DNA of 64,000 bases from Myxocyprinus asiaticus (Eukaryota > Chordata > Actinopteri > Cypriniformes > Catostomidae): positions 47,869,468 to 47,933,467 of the forward strand of contig NC_059362.1 of the NCBI RefSeq assembly GCF_019703515.2. The letters run 5' to 3'. The notes under the pieces were generated by a model, which had not been told where the DNA came from, ran no database searches, and was given only the letters and a program-made list of their open reading frames with translations. Numbering within the stretch: the stretch's first letter is position 1; each line of letters starts with the position of its first letter. This document shows, piece by piece, positions 11,105 through 40,100 of the stretch. The position numbers were made by a program, and so were the translations under genes.

Positions 11105-12566
11105 GTGGCAGATAATAAAAACTCCACTGCCTCTCTCCCGGATGAGATTAATACTTTTTATGCTCGTTTTGAGGAAAATAACACCACCCTCATGGAGAGA
11201 GCTCTCGCGGCCAAAGCAGATGTAACTCGATCCTTCCGAAGGGTGAATATCCGTAAAGCCGCAGGTCCAGACGGCATTCCAGGCCGCATCATCAGAGTGT
11301 GCGCAAACCAACTGGCTGGTGTTTTTACGGACATTTTCAACCTTTCCCTCTCCTTGTCTGTGGTCCCCACATGCTTAAAAACGTCCACCATTGTGCCTGT
11401 ACCAAAGCAATCCAAAATAACTTGCTTAAATGACTGGCGTCCTGTTGCTCTGACCCCCATCATCAGTAAATGTTTTGAGAGACTAATCAGAGATTACATC
11501 TGCTCTGTGCAGCCTCTCTCTCTTGACCCATTGCAGTTTGCTTACTGATGATGCCATTGCATCTACAATACACACTGCTCTCTCCCACCTGGAAAAAAAG
11601 AACACTTATGTGAGAATGCTGTTTGAAGACTACAGGTCAGCATTCAACACCATAGTGCCCTCCAAGCTAGATGAGAAACTCCGGGCTCTGGGCTTAAACA
11701 GCTCGCTGTGCAGCTGGATCCTGGACTTCCTGTCAAGCAGACGCCAGGTGGTTAGAATAGGCAGCAACATCTCCTCATCACTGACCCTCAACACTGGAGC
11801 CCCGCAGGGCTGTGTTCTCAGCCCACTACTGTATTCCCTGTACACACATGACTGTGTGGCAACACACAGCTCCAATGCCATCATTAAGTTTGCTGATGAT
11901 ATGACGGTGGTAGGTCTGATCACTGACAATAATGAAACAGCCTACAGAGAGGAGGTGCACACTCTTACATGCTGGTGTCAGGAGCACAACCTCTCCCTCA
12001 ATGTCAGTAAGACCAATGAGCTTGTGGTGGACATCAGGAGAAAAGACAGAGAACACAGTCCCATCACCATCAATGGAGCATCAGTGGAGAGAGTCAGCAG
12101 CTTCAAGTTCCTGGGTGTCCACATCACTGAGGAACTCACATGGTCCATCCACACTGAAGTTGTTGTGAAGAAGACTCACCAGCGCCACTTCTTCCTGAAA
12201 TGGCTGAGGAAGTTTGGAATGAACTCTCACATCCTCACACGGTTCTACACCAGCGCTGTAGAGAGCATCCTGACTGGCTGCATCACCGCCTGGTACGGCA
12301 ACAGCACCGCCCACAACCGCAAAGCCCTGCAAAGGGTGGTGTGAACTGCCAGACACATCATCGGAGGTGAGCTTCACTCCCTCCAGGACATATATACCAG
12401 GCGGTGTGTGAAAAAAGCTCGGAGGATCATCAGAGACTCCAGCCACCCAAGCCATGGGCTGTTCTCACTGCTACCATCAGGCAGGCGGTATCGCAGCATC
12501 AGGACCCGCACCATCCGACTACATGACAGCTTCTTCCCCCAAACAGTCAGACTTTTGAACTCTTGA
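11105..12566 (+). pseudogene. LINE ORF2 reverse transcriptase and C-terminal part
   Basis: Two overlapping frames hold the RT. 11105-11548 has [13 protein letters not shown] and [11 protein letters not shown]; 11523-12344 has [23 protein letters not shown] and the catalytic [10 protein letters not shown], then [10 protein letters not shown] and [10 protein letters not shown] frameshift near 11530 separates them. The TGA at 12342-12344 replaces a coding triplet; the frame then continues TARHIIGGE to 12566. Confidence 0.88.
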
Positions 12567-12942
12567 TCACTCACAATACATATATCAGCACCGCACTTTA
12601 TTAGCCTCAGACTGGACTCACATTTTATACTTCTCTTAATAACACACTGGTGACTGAGTGTCAACTGACAGCTGAATGTCAACACAACACTTCACATTTA
12701 TTTCCACTGATTACATGGGGGATTAAATAAGTCTTCTTATTTTGTGTATACTGTATATTGAATATTATTAGGTGTATATTATGTTGTGTAACAGATGTGT
12801 AAACTGTGTTGTGTAAATCAGATGTTTATTGTAATTATCATACAATAATTATGTTGCTTGGAACCGCACCCAAGACTTCCACCCACTGTTGCACTTGTGT
12901 ATATAGTTGAATGACAATAAAGGGATTTGATTGATTTGATTT

Positions 12943-14198
12943 AATATGTATAACTAGGTAACTAGGCCAAAAATAAAAATATTAATAACTACATCGGATG
13001 TTACAAAGAAAAAACAGAGGAATTCATAACGGGGGCATTTTTACAGTGAATACCTCCTTAATTTCTGACACAGGTGCAAACTGATCTCTGAGAGTTAAAG
13101 TTGATTTTCACATTTTCATTATCTCATCTGTAAAAGCATGATACTAACAATGCCAGTGTCATAGACATTAATTCATTTAGCAGATGTTTTATCCTAAAGT
13201 GACTTACAAAGGAGTAATACAGCATAAACAACATCATGGGTTTGATCACACATACTGATATACTGTAACTGTGGGGCATGCTGCCTGAGGCAGAGACTAA
13301 TGTTCACATGACGTCAAATATTTAGTAAATGCCATTTCAGATAGTGATGTCTTTAATCTAATGAGGTATATTATTACATTAAGAGTGGCCTTATTTAATA
13401 TGTAACATGTTAATGGCTAATATCTGCACAATTAAAGCTGAAGTTCTCTTGTAATCAATAGATGAGCATTGATCTGATCATGCAGGTATATTAGCGCTCT
13501 CGTCACCTCTGTGGAATTGAAGTGTATCTGCGTGCAGCGCTGCATGTCTCAGTTACCTTGGCAACACATTTCTGCATGTAAAATCCCATGTGAAATGAAG
13601 GCAGCGTTCACAGCAGCTCCATCACATCACCTGCTGTCATCTCCTGAATTCACATGCTTGTACAGATGCAACACAATCCACACACCTAACTAATGCATTT
13701 GAGAGGGGTACATTTGCTTTTACCCCAAATAAATCTTCTCAAAACATTCCTATAACATTCTCTGATGTAAATGAGGAGTGTGAAACACACAAACACAGAT
13801 TATTAAGGTGTTAGCCGCAGCAGGACGCTGGAGTGACAACAGACGCATATAAAGCAGCACATTTGTCTTTGACAGTATAAACAACCATTAAATAATCCAC
13901 ATATACACAAACACATTAGCACCTGTCTTCATTATCTCTTCAACACACACACAGATACACAACATACACACATCTACACTTCTATATCTCTCTCAAACAA
14001 TTGCAACTTTGATTTCAAGTCACTGTCAGAACACAAATGACACTTTGCATGTATAGAATACAAAATAGTAAGGATTTAGGGCTGGGTGATATACATATTA
14101 TTCATGATATACAGTAGTTGCGATGATTTTGCTGACGAGTTAAAATTAAGCAATATTGTGAATATCATGATTATTTTAATGTGCTTTTTATCTGTCCA
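12943..14198. other. Intergenic; one short fish-repeat fragment
   Basis: About 13168-13215 reads CATTTAGCAGATGTTTTATC then CTAAAGTGACTTACAAA, a widespread teleost repeat end. An inverted version appears near 54235-54300. The rest, including a CA-rich patch at 13900-13980, shows no coding or structural signal. The short frame at 13511-13693 is unsupported. Confidence 0.45.
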
Positions 14199-14650
14199 TT
14201 AAAGGTGCTGTAAGTGATTTTTTTCATGGAAAGGTATGCAAAAAAATGTCCTAATCCCTTAAAAGATATTAATGAAATAAATGTCGTGAGATATCTCACA
14301 GGTCTCTGTGACAGCTCTAGACTCTGTAAACAGCAAACAAAAAATGTGTCCGTGGGTCGCGGTCTCTGATGCTTTATGCCTGTCAATCATTTTGCTAATT
14401 CTCATAGTATTATAGTTACAGCTAATTATTGAGGCATAATGCCATTTTTATGCCATGTTGTTCATAGCAGTTATCAGTTGAGGGCGCTATTTTGCTGCTG
14501 TTGTTTTTAACAACCGTTTCTGCTCGTGTTGGTCTCAATAAAGCTCATTTGGTATCTTTGGAGGGCGGGGCTTTGAAAAGGGGGGCGTGGTAAATCCAAC
14601 AGCTCAGTCTCGTGGAAGTAGAATGGCTAAAATCGCTTACAGCACCTTTT
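14199..14650 (+). mobile_element. MITE family C, copy 1
   Basis: Inverted termini read TTAAAGGTGCTGTAAGTGAT on the left and CGCTTACAGCACCTTT on the right. The body contains TTGAGGGCGCTATTTTGCTG and GTCTCAATAAAGCTCATTTG. Copies lie at 16126-16558 (opposite strand) and about 43660-44009, and a left-end fragment at 41195-41275. No coding capacity. Superfamily is not certain. Confidence 0.75.
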
Positions 14651-14963
14651 TTATGCGTATCAGTAGAATAATATCATGATCCTTCAGGGCACCACAATTA
14701 ATCAAAATATCATCAAAATGGTGAAATGGTCATAACTGATTCTAAAACTGCAAAAGGCTGTGATTTAAAGACAGATAAACATGGTCTGTGTGCGCTCAGT
14801 GCTCAAAGGCTCGTGTTTTTAGCACTTTTAGACCAGTTAATATGCACTGTGAAAGAAAAACATTAGTAACCGCTACAAATGATTATAGTACAAATCTACA
14901 AACACAGCACAGTACAGCATTTCACCTAAAAACACACTACACTTTCAGTCATTATAAGATCCA

Positions 14964-15208
14964 TGTAATGAGGAGGAGGGCATGGGCGGGCCGTGAGGAC
15001 GCACGCCAAGTGCTGAATTGTCCTAATCAGCTGGGAGGGAGATAAAGACGACCCGTAGGCAACAATTCGAGAGAGATACACACGCGGCCGCTGTGTGTGT
15101 GCATTTTATGTTATGTTTCAATTTCTTTATACCATTAAAAGTTTACGTTGACTGCTCAGCCGGTTCCTGCCTCCTCCTTTCCCTTAAGTAGAGACTTTAC
15201 CCGTTACA
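14964..15208 (+). mobile_element. LTR of an LTR retroelement, forward orientation
   Basis: It starts TGTAATGAGGAGGAGGGC and ends CCCGTTACA (TG...CA). Right after it, from about 15211, is TGGTGCCGAAACC, which matches the primer-binding site expected for tRNA-Phe. The same LTR occurs inverted at 15579-15821. It contains ATTAAAAG near 15135 that could serve as the polyadenylation signal. Confidence 0.75.
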
Positions 15209-15578
15209 CTGGTGCCGAAACCTATGAAAGAGGAGGGATGCTGCTGCCATCCGCCGGGAAGCAGAGGAGCTGCGGCCATCCGCCAGGAGACGGAGGACTT
15301 GCTGCCGTCCGCCAGGGGAGGAGTGGCTGTCATCCGCCAGAGGGTGGAGGAGTGGCTGAGCACCAGGCTCTTTCCCTCTCCCTCCTCTCGTCTCTCCCAG
15401 GGCTCCAGAGAGGCGGGGAAGACCTGCTGGCAGGATGACAGCCACTCCTCCCCTGGCAGACGGCAGCAAGTCTTCCGACCCCTGGCGGACAGTCACGGCT
15501 CCTCCACTTCCCGGCGGACAGCAGCGGCAAGGACTCCATGACGGCACATACCTCCTCTTTCCCGGGTTTCAGCACCAG
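15209..15578. mobile_element. Facing leader/gag-start fragments between two inverted LTRs
   Basis: Both ends of this segment begin inward with a tRNA-Phe-like primer site (TGGTGCCGAAACC at 15211; on the minus strand TGGTGCTGAAACCCGGGA at about 15576 downward), followed by AAAGAGGAGG. GC-rich repeats such as CCATCCGCC and GCCAGGGGAGG occur on both strands, so the segment is itself roughly palindromic. Frames on both strands (15148-15575) are mirror images of this repeat and not genes. No gag, protease or RT motif remains. Confidence 0.65.
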
Positions 15579-15821
15579 TGTAACGGGTAAAGTCTCTGCT
15601 TAATGGAAAGGAGGAGGCAGGAACCGGCTGAGCAGTCAACGTAAACTTTTAATGGTATAAAGAAATTGAAACATAACATAAAATGCACACACACAGTGTG
15701 TCTCTCTCTCTCTCTCTAACTGGCTCCTGCAGCTCATCTTTATCCCCCTCCCAGCTGATTAGGGCAATTCAGCGCCAGGTGTGCGTCCTCACGGCCCGGC
15801 CACGCCCTCCTCCTCGTCACA
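15579..15821 (-). mobile_element. LTR of the same retroelement, inverted
   Basis: On the minus strand it begins TGTGACGAGGAGGAGGGC and ends CCCGTTACA. It is clearly homologous to 14964-15208, with an extra CT-rich patch (CTCTCTCTCTC) near 15700-15718. The opposite orientation is not that of a normal provirus and implies inverted duplication or two nested insertions. Confidence 0.75.
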
Positions 15822-16125
15822 ATCCAGTTGAAGTAAATAGGACAGAAACATATTACATTTATATAAAACAAACTCATATCAAAATAATAATGATAATTCA
15901 GTATTACATTATAACAACAACACTGTCTGGGTCCCACAGTTATAATTGAGCAATATGGAATATTCAGCTGGGTTCCAAAAACTAAGTGTAGTTTTTGCAT
16001 CACAAAAAATGCTTTAGTAAAGTAAATAATGGTTTATATTAAGCTACTGTGTATCATTGAATATCAAATATAATTATAAATCTAAAAGTTCATATTAATG
16101 AAAATTTCATTTTCCCTTGTGTTCA
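15822..16125. other. AT-rich spacer
   Basis: No gene or recognisable repeat between the inverted LTR and the next MITE. The frame at 15740-16003 (minus) mostly overlaps the LTR. Confidence 0.4.
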
Positions 16126-16558
16126 TTAAAGGTGCTGTAAGCAATTTTAGCCGTCCTACTTCCACGAGACTGAGCCATTGAATTAGCCACGCCCCTCTTT
16201 CCAAAACCCAAAGACACCAAATGAGATTTATTGAGACCGACATCGTGCAGAAACGGTTGTTAAAAGCAACAGCAGCAAAATAGCGCCCTCAACTGACAAC
16301 TGTTATGAACAACATGGCATAAAAATGACGTTAAGCCTCAATAATTTGCTTCAGCTACAAAACAATGAGAACACGCAAAATGATTGACAGGCAGAAAGCG
16401 TCAGAGACCGCAGACACATTTTTGTTTGCTATTTACAAAGTCTATAGCTGTCAGATAGACCTGTGAGATACATCACTGGGAATAGGAACATTTTTTGCGT
16501 AACTTTCCATAAAAAATAAATAAAAAAAATAAATAAAAATCACTTGCGGCACCTTTAA
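16126..16558 (-). mobile_element. MITE family C, copy 2, opposite orientation to copy 1
   Basis: The plus-strand left end is TTAAAGGTGCTGTAAGCAAT and the right end GCGGCACCTTTAA. Internal GTTGAGGGCGCTATTTTGCT on the minus strand matches copy 1. About 30 bp outside its right end also match, inverted, the left flank of copy 1 (ATTATTTTAATGTGCTTTTT), so the flanks were either duplicated too or belong to a larger repeat. Confidence 0.72.
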
Positions 16559-17432
16559 TGGCCAAATAAAAAGCACATTAAAATAATCCAAAAGTTATTT
16601 TGTTAAAAATATTTTTATGCTTTAAAAGTGTCAGGGTACACCAAAGTGTGCTGCATTCATAAAACAATACCAACTACACACTTCCTGTTCCAATCCAATA
16701 AAAAACACTTAAAATGAAGCTTATTTTGGGGGACAAAAACCCCAAAATATCAGAAAAGTTACTTATCAAGTTCATCTTGTTTTACTCATAACTAGCAGGA
16801 CTGGTGTCAAAAGTTATTGTATGTTTCATTTCATCAGTATGAATAAATCAATCTAGAGAATCAATACAGGAAGAGCACTGCATCATATAGATACATGTAC
16901 ACGACAAGCTTCCATCGATCTCCACAACAGAAGTTGAAAATATCTGATAAAGATGATGGAACTACTCACATGATCTCTAGTTACAGTTTATATTTACTTG
17001 TCTTTGAAACTCAATTCTGTTCATTTCTGAATAAACTGGTTTGTTGTTTTCTTCAGTAGAGACAATAAGAGCTGAACATCTGTATTAGTTATTATAAACA
17101 GAGACATTCACAATAATGTCTTCAAACTACAGACGATAGTGCAACCGCTGCAATAAACGCACCATTACTGCAATCAGGATGAATATGACAGTGTCTATGG
17201 TGAGTAGTTGTTTGTGGTAAATGAACACTGTTGAGTTTATTCTTGATACACTCCAACAACTCTATTAATTGTGGCTAATTAAAGAATAGTTGCTTTAGAC
17301 AAACTAACTAATACTAATTATAGAATTCATCAAATCCAGCGCTAATACTTACTAGTGTTTGTGCTGATGTTTCCCCACCAAAATGATGTCACTTCCTGGA
17401 GGATGATGCCATTAAGGAACTGACTTTTTTTA
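16559..17432. other. Intergenic, nothing identified
   Basis: AT-rich non-coding sequence; no ORF or repeat recognised. Confidence 0.45.
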
Positions 17433-17920
17433 GTTAAAGGAATATTCTGGGTTCATATACTAATTTCGACTCGTCCCTCCTTTTCTTTAAATGTGTGTTC
17501 CAGTGAGTCACTTACAATGGAAGTCAATGGGATCAATAATCTGTAAACATTAAAATACTCACTGTTTCAAAAGTATAGACACAAGACATAAACAATATGT
17601 GTGTTAACATGATTTTACTGTGATAAAATCACTTATTAACCACATCTGTGTGAAGTTATAGACAATTTTACAACTTTGTCTTTATAACAATGTCATGCAG
17701 GCAAACCCTGCACTCTGGTAAACACTGTAACGCCAGTGAGTAAAATTACATTATATGTATTATGTCTTGTGTCTATACTTTTGAAACAGTGAGTTTTGTA
17801 ACGTTTACGGATTGACCCCATTGACTTCCATTGTAAGTGTCTCACTGGAACACACATTTTAAAAACATTTATTTTTATGGTAATCAACAAGTTGTATTGA
17901 ACCCAGAACATTACTTTAAC
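17433..17920. mobile_element. Foldback MITE
   Basis: Ends are GTTAAAGGAATATTCTGGGT and, reverse complemented, GTTAAAGTAATGTTCTGGGT. The inverted similarity continues inward: CACTTACAATGGAAGTCAAT near 17510 pairs with ATTGACTTCCATTGTAAGTG near 17820. The 488-bp element could therefore fold into a long hairpin. No coding capacity; the 99-residue minus frame at 17693-17992 is incidental. Confidence 0.78.
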
Positions 17921-18218
17921 AAAGTGATCTTGAGGACACAGAAACATTCTAGAAAATAATACAGAATTAAAAGAACGTTCTGAAGAGAACACGTTTTGAC
18001 TGAAAAAAATTCAATTAGAAAAAAGAAAATGAAGAAACACTTGAAATATGTTTAAAATTGCCATGATTTAAAATTCACCCCAATGTTTACTTTTCATATT
18101 GTAATTAAAGAAAATGTATATATTTAACCACCCCCCTATAAATATATGATCACAAATATGTAAAATTGCAAAGTAGGAATGACGACAGGCATATTTGTGC
18201 TAATATATTGGATAACTT
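17921..18218. other. AT-rich spacer
   Basis: Short intergenic stretch between two foldback elements. Nothing else seen. Confidence 0.4.
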
Positions 18219-19359
18219 GCTAACAGTTTCTATGAAGCCCATATTTATAATGCATCGTAAAGGCATAATACAGCATTCATCATGTATCATAATACACCTT
18301 ATAATGAGTTAAAACTTCTCATAAATAACTATAACTACAGTTAAAAAACACTATAAGACTTGCACCATTTATAGATATACTTTAGAGTATAATGCATTAT
18401 AACACAAGCAACATCCAGTTTTAACACAGCAGAAGTTAATAAAGTTAATCATCAAAAGACTTTATGACGTGATCATATTATAAGTGCTCTTTGCCTGCTT
18501 TAAGTTACAAAAGCAAAAAGCTTCTTATAAACAGCCTTTACATAAATGTGTAACATACATTACAAGTCATACTTATACAGTGGAAGTTATTTATTAAATA
18601 AGTCTCCAAATAAGATGCACAAATATTAAAGTTGATTGAATTGAGTCCAATATAGTTTTTTTATTATTCTTAGGTGTGTTTAGACTTTCTGATATATTCG
18701 AACCTTGTATCTTTACAAGTGTTTTTCATAAATCTCATAATTCACATTGTGTGTTATTTTGTATTTTGTGCATGTGTGATGTTTATAACTTCCAGCATGA
18801 CTTGTAATGTCTTATAACCACTTCAAAATATCTTATGGATGTTTATAAGAAGACTTTTGACACTTAAAGCACAACTGTTATTCAGTATATATTACAGATA
18901 TATATAATACATTACAACTTCTGCTGTGTTATAACTGGATGTTGCTTGTGTTATAACGCATTATACACTAAGGTATAACTATGAATAGGTAATTATTATA
19001 ATGTATTATAATTGTGGTTAATTATCATTAATAATTTTATTTATTTATCACACATTATACATTTGCACATATACAGTGAAATTCTTTTTTTCACATATCC
19101 CAGCTAAGCTGGGGTCAGAGTTCAGGGTCAGCCATGATACAGCGCCCCTGGAGCAGATAGGGTCAAGGGCCTTGCTCAAGGGCCCAACAGTGGCATCTTG
19201 GTGGTGCTGGGGCTTGAACCCCCAACCTTCTGATCAGTAACCCAGAGCCTTAACCGCTGAGCCCCTATAATTATTCATGAGAGGTTATAACATATTATAA
19301 GGTGTATTATGAGACGTTACTAATGCATTATAAATATGGGCTTTATAGAAAGTGTTACC
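18219..19359. mobile_element. Long foldback DNA transposon with an inserted SINE
   Basis: The left arm (18219-18450) contains AAGCCCATATTTATAATGCA and CATAATACACCTTATAAT. The right arm, reverse complemented from 19359, reads GGTAACACTTTCTATAAAGC and then the same stretches. A further matching pair is GTTATAACTGGATGTTGCTT near 18935 and its complement near 18420. The right arm is interrupted by a SINE at 19035-19268. No transposase. Confidence 0.75.
19035..19268 (-). repeat. tRNA-derived SINE
   Basis: On the minus strand the head reads GGCTCAGCGGTTAAGGCTCT (A-box-like) and GGTTCAAGCCCC (B box), followed by a body with TGAGCAAGGCCCTTGACC. It sits inside the right arm of the foldback element, so it inserted later. 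Confidence 0.7.
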
Positions 19360-20824
19360 AATAAATAAATTCCACTATTTAACAGGCAGAAAATATCTTT
19401 GTGTTTATTGTATTATCATTTCAAATCTAACAAACTTGCTTTGTTTGAAAAGTTCGCTTGTGCTGTCCAAAATATGAACAAATTGTATTATCTAAAGCAG
19501 GGGTTTTCAAACTTTTTGGACCCCCAAATAGTTGATTTGCGAGAGACCCCCATCCAAAAACATAAAAGGGCAGCTATTTATTTTAATGTATAGACCTTAT
19601 TCACAGTAGTGCCATCTGTGATTTCTGTACAGTATTTGTGCCCCTATTAAACACATTGTTTTTAAGTGGGGTGAACAGATTTATCACAAATGTTCAAAGT
19701 GAGCTCGCATTGACTGATCCAATCACAATGGAGATTTGTGATTTAAGTATTATCTTAAATTGTTACTGAAAAATCATCTTGCGGTCTCAAAAGTATTTGC
19801 ATAAATTGACAGATTTTGCTCTATAATGATTGCCTCTTCATCTACATGATATCACTATAAACCAGGTTAATAACCCCTGATCTAATGCATATATGCTAAA
19901 CACCAAAGGAGGCAATTAATGTGACAAAAAACTATTTTAGCTCTTTTAATTGTGGCTTGCTGCAGTACAGGTGAGGTGTCAATATAAACAAAGGTTCGTT
20001 CATGGTTTAGACCTTTATAATACATTCTAACAAAGTAAAAGAGACGGCTAACACTGCAATTACCACGGTGAGACGGTGGTGCTTCAAGAGTGAACTCGTG
20101 TCCTTCCTGTGGTACAATCGATCCAGGACATCAACAGAAGAGCAACCGAAGACTAACGCAAGAAAACACGTCAAACTCACACCGCAGCGCAATTCTACAT
20201 GATCTCAACAGCCGTTCAATACACTTACATCACATTATTTCATAGTGAGATTACAACCATACAAAAACAAAAAACAAACGTACATAAAAATACTTTAAAC
20301 ATCATTTTACAGTAACTGATATCATCACCCCGTCTGTGAAGAACACTTCACAAGTCTTAAATTCTCAGGGATAATTAATGATCACAAAGCAGCATTATGA
20401 AGCATATCCCAAAAATAAGTGTACAATATGCACACTTGGAGAAATACAAAATTAAAAGCTATATATCTATGTAGACCAGAGAGACTGAAGTAAAAGCTGA
20501 AGAAATAAAGCCAAGTCCAAACACTCTCGTCTGTCATTGTGGTAAAAAGCATCGTCTGTCGAAGGGTTTATGCCACATTCACCATCTGCAACATGCCGTC
20601 TTGCTGAACGTGTGAGGTTCTGGAAGGTCAGTTTGGTTCCTCGACCATGAGAACCAGGTTACGGTTTCGCTTTTTTATCTTTTACAGTCACCACAATTCA
20701 TGGAAATTCCTTCAAGATCACTGATTTAATTCCTTGTGAGAGAACTAGCGGAGCATTGGTTCATATATCTCCAGTGTGAAGATGCGGAGCGTCAGGGCTT
20801 TAGGACACGAGAGAACGCAAGTGT
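19360..20824 (-). other. yy1 3' UTR and downstream flank
   Basis: This follows the yy1 stop on the minus strand. The UTR length cannot be fixed. Minus-strand signals seen are ATTAAA near 20726 and AATAAA at 19582-19577; the latter would give a UTR of about 1.25 kb. The short frames here (19399-19593, 20007-20192) have no support. Confidence 0.45.
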
Positions 20825-36860
<16,036 letters not shown>

Positions 36861-36868
36861 TTAAAAAA

Positions 36869-37031
36869 CACACACACGGAACACACACCTCTCTCTCTCT
36901 CTCTCTCTCGTGCTCGCTCACATACACACACATACACTAGACACACACGGAACACACACCTCTCTCTCTCTCTCTCTTTCTCTCATGCTCGCTCACACAC
37001 ACACACACACACATATACACTACACACACAC

Positions 37032-37078
<47 letters not shown>

Positions 37079-37096
37079 GCTCGCTCACACACACAC

Positions 37097-37146
<50 letters not shown>

Positions 37147-40100
37147 CTCGCTCACACACACACACACACGTATACACTACACACACATATACAGTACACT
37201 CATATACACACACTCATATACACTACACTCATATACACACACACATATACACTACACACGTATACACTACACACACACACACATACGTATACACTACACA
37301 CACATATACAGTACACTCATATACACACACACACATATACACTACACACACACACATACGTATACACTACACACACATATACACACACACATATACACTA
37401 CACACACACACACATACACATACATATACATTACACACACACATATACAGTACACTCATACACACATATACAGTACACTCATATACACACACACATATAC
37501 ACTACACTCATATACACTACACACACATATACAGTACACTCATATACACACACACATATACACTACACTCATATACACACACACATATACACTACACACG
37601 TATACACTACACACACACACACATACGTATACACTACACACACATATACAGTACACTCATATACACACACACATATACACTACACACACACACATACGTA
37701 TACACTACACACACATATACACTACACTCATATACACACACACGTATACACTACACACACATATACAGTACACTCATATACACACACACATATACACCAC
37801 ACGTATACACTACACACACACACACATACGTATACACTACACACACATATACAGTACACTCATATACACACACACACACACACATACACATACATATACA
37901 CTACACACACACATATATACTACACATACACTACACACACACGTATACACTACACACACATATACAGTACACTCATATACACACACTCATATACACTACA
38001 CTCATATACACACACACATATACACTACACACACATATACAGTACACTCATACACACACGTATACACTACACACGTATACACTACACACACATATACAGT
38101 ACACTCATATACACACACACACATATACAGTACACTCATATACACACACACACGTATACACTACACACACATATACAGTACACTCATACACACACGTATA
38201 CACTACACACACATATACAGTACACTCATACACACACGTATACACTACACACGTATACACTACACACATATATACAGTACACTCATACACACACGTATAC
38301 ACTACACACGTATACACTACACACACATATACAGTACACTCATATACACACACACACGTATACACTACACGCACATATACAGTACACTCATATACACACA
38401 CATACACTACACACACACACGTATACACTACACACACATATACAGTACACTCATATACACACACACACATATACAGTACACTCATATACACACACACACA
38501 TATACAGTACACTCATACACACACACACATATACAGTACACTCATATACACACACACACATATACAGTACACTCATATACACACACACACATATACAGTA
38601 CACTCATACACACACACACATATACAGTACACTCATATACACTACACACACATATACAGTACACTCATATACACACACACACGTATACACTACACGCACA
38701 TATACAGTACACTCATATACACACACACATACACTACACACACATATACAGTACACTCATATACACACACACATACACTACACACACATATACAGTACAC
38801 TCATATACACACACACACGTATACACTACACGCACATATACAGTACACTCATATACACACACACATACACTACACACACACACGTATACACTACACACAC
38901 ATATACAGTACACTCATATACACACACACACATATACAGTACAATCATATACACACACACACATATACAGTACACTCATACACACACACACATATACAGT
39001 ACACTCATATACACACACACACATATACAGTACACTCATATACACACACACACATATACAGTACACTCATATACACACACACACATATACAGTACACTCA
39101 TATACACACACACACATATACAGTACACTCATACACACACACACATATACAGTACACTCATACACACACACACACATATACAGTACACTCATATACACAC
39201 ACACACATATACAGTACACTCATACACACACACACATATACAGTACACTCATATACACACACACACATATACAGTACACTCATATACACTACACACACAT
39301 ATACAGTACACTCATATACACTACACACTCATATACACACACACACATATACAGTACACTCATACACACACACACATACACTACACACGTATACACTACA
39401 CACACATATACACCACACACGTATACACTACACACACATATACAGTACACTCATACACACACACACATATACAGTACACTCATATACACTACACACACAT
39501 ATACAGTACACTCATATACACACACACACGTATACACTACACGCACATATACAGTACACTCATATACACACACACATACACTACACACACACACGTATAC
39601 ACTACACACACATATACAGTACACTCATATACACACACACATACACTACACACACATATACAGTACACTCATATACACACACACACGTATACACTACACA
39701 CACACACATATACAGTACACACGTATACACTACACACATACACCTCTCTCTCTCTCACACACACACATATACACTACACACACACACATATACAGTACAC
39801 ACGTATACACTACACACACATATACAGTACACTCATATACACACACACATATACACTACACACCTACATTACACACATGCACACACCCCTCTCTCTCACA
39901 CACACACACGTATACACTACACACACATATACAGTACACTCATACACACACACACAACACCTCCTCTCTCTCACACACTCATATACACACACACATACAC
40001 CTCCTCTCTCTCACACATATATACACTACACACACGCACATACACTACACACATATACACACGCACCTCTCTCTCACACACACACATATACACTACACAC

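Larger units (their letters stand above)
9905..12942 (+). mobile_element. Non-LTR retrotransposon (L2/CR1-like LINE), nearly complete ORF2, degenerate
   Basis: This is an autonomous-type LINE that would copy itself by target-primed reverse transcription. An APE-type endonuclease (10060-10730) precedes a reverse transcriptase (about 11225-12100), and the C-terminal region runs to the stop at 12564-12566. The 3' tail has AATAAAGGG and a short TGATTTGATT tandem end, typical of L2/CR1-clade tails that lack long poly(A). The reading frame is broken by a stop at 10979-10981, a shift near 11105, a shift near 11530 and a TGA at 12342-12344, so the copy is dead. Clade is inferred from remembered fish LINEs. 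Confidence 0.88.

Noticed and set aside
15148..15575. Four overlapping 81-116 codon frames
   Set aside because: They come from GC-rich leader sequence of an inverted LTR element and mirror one another on the two strands.
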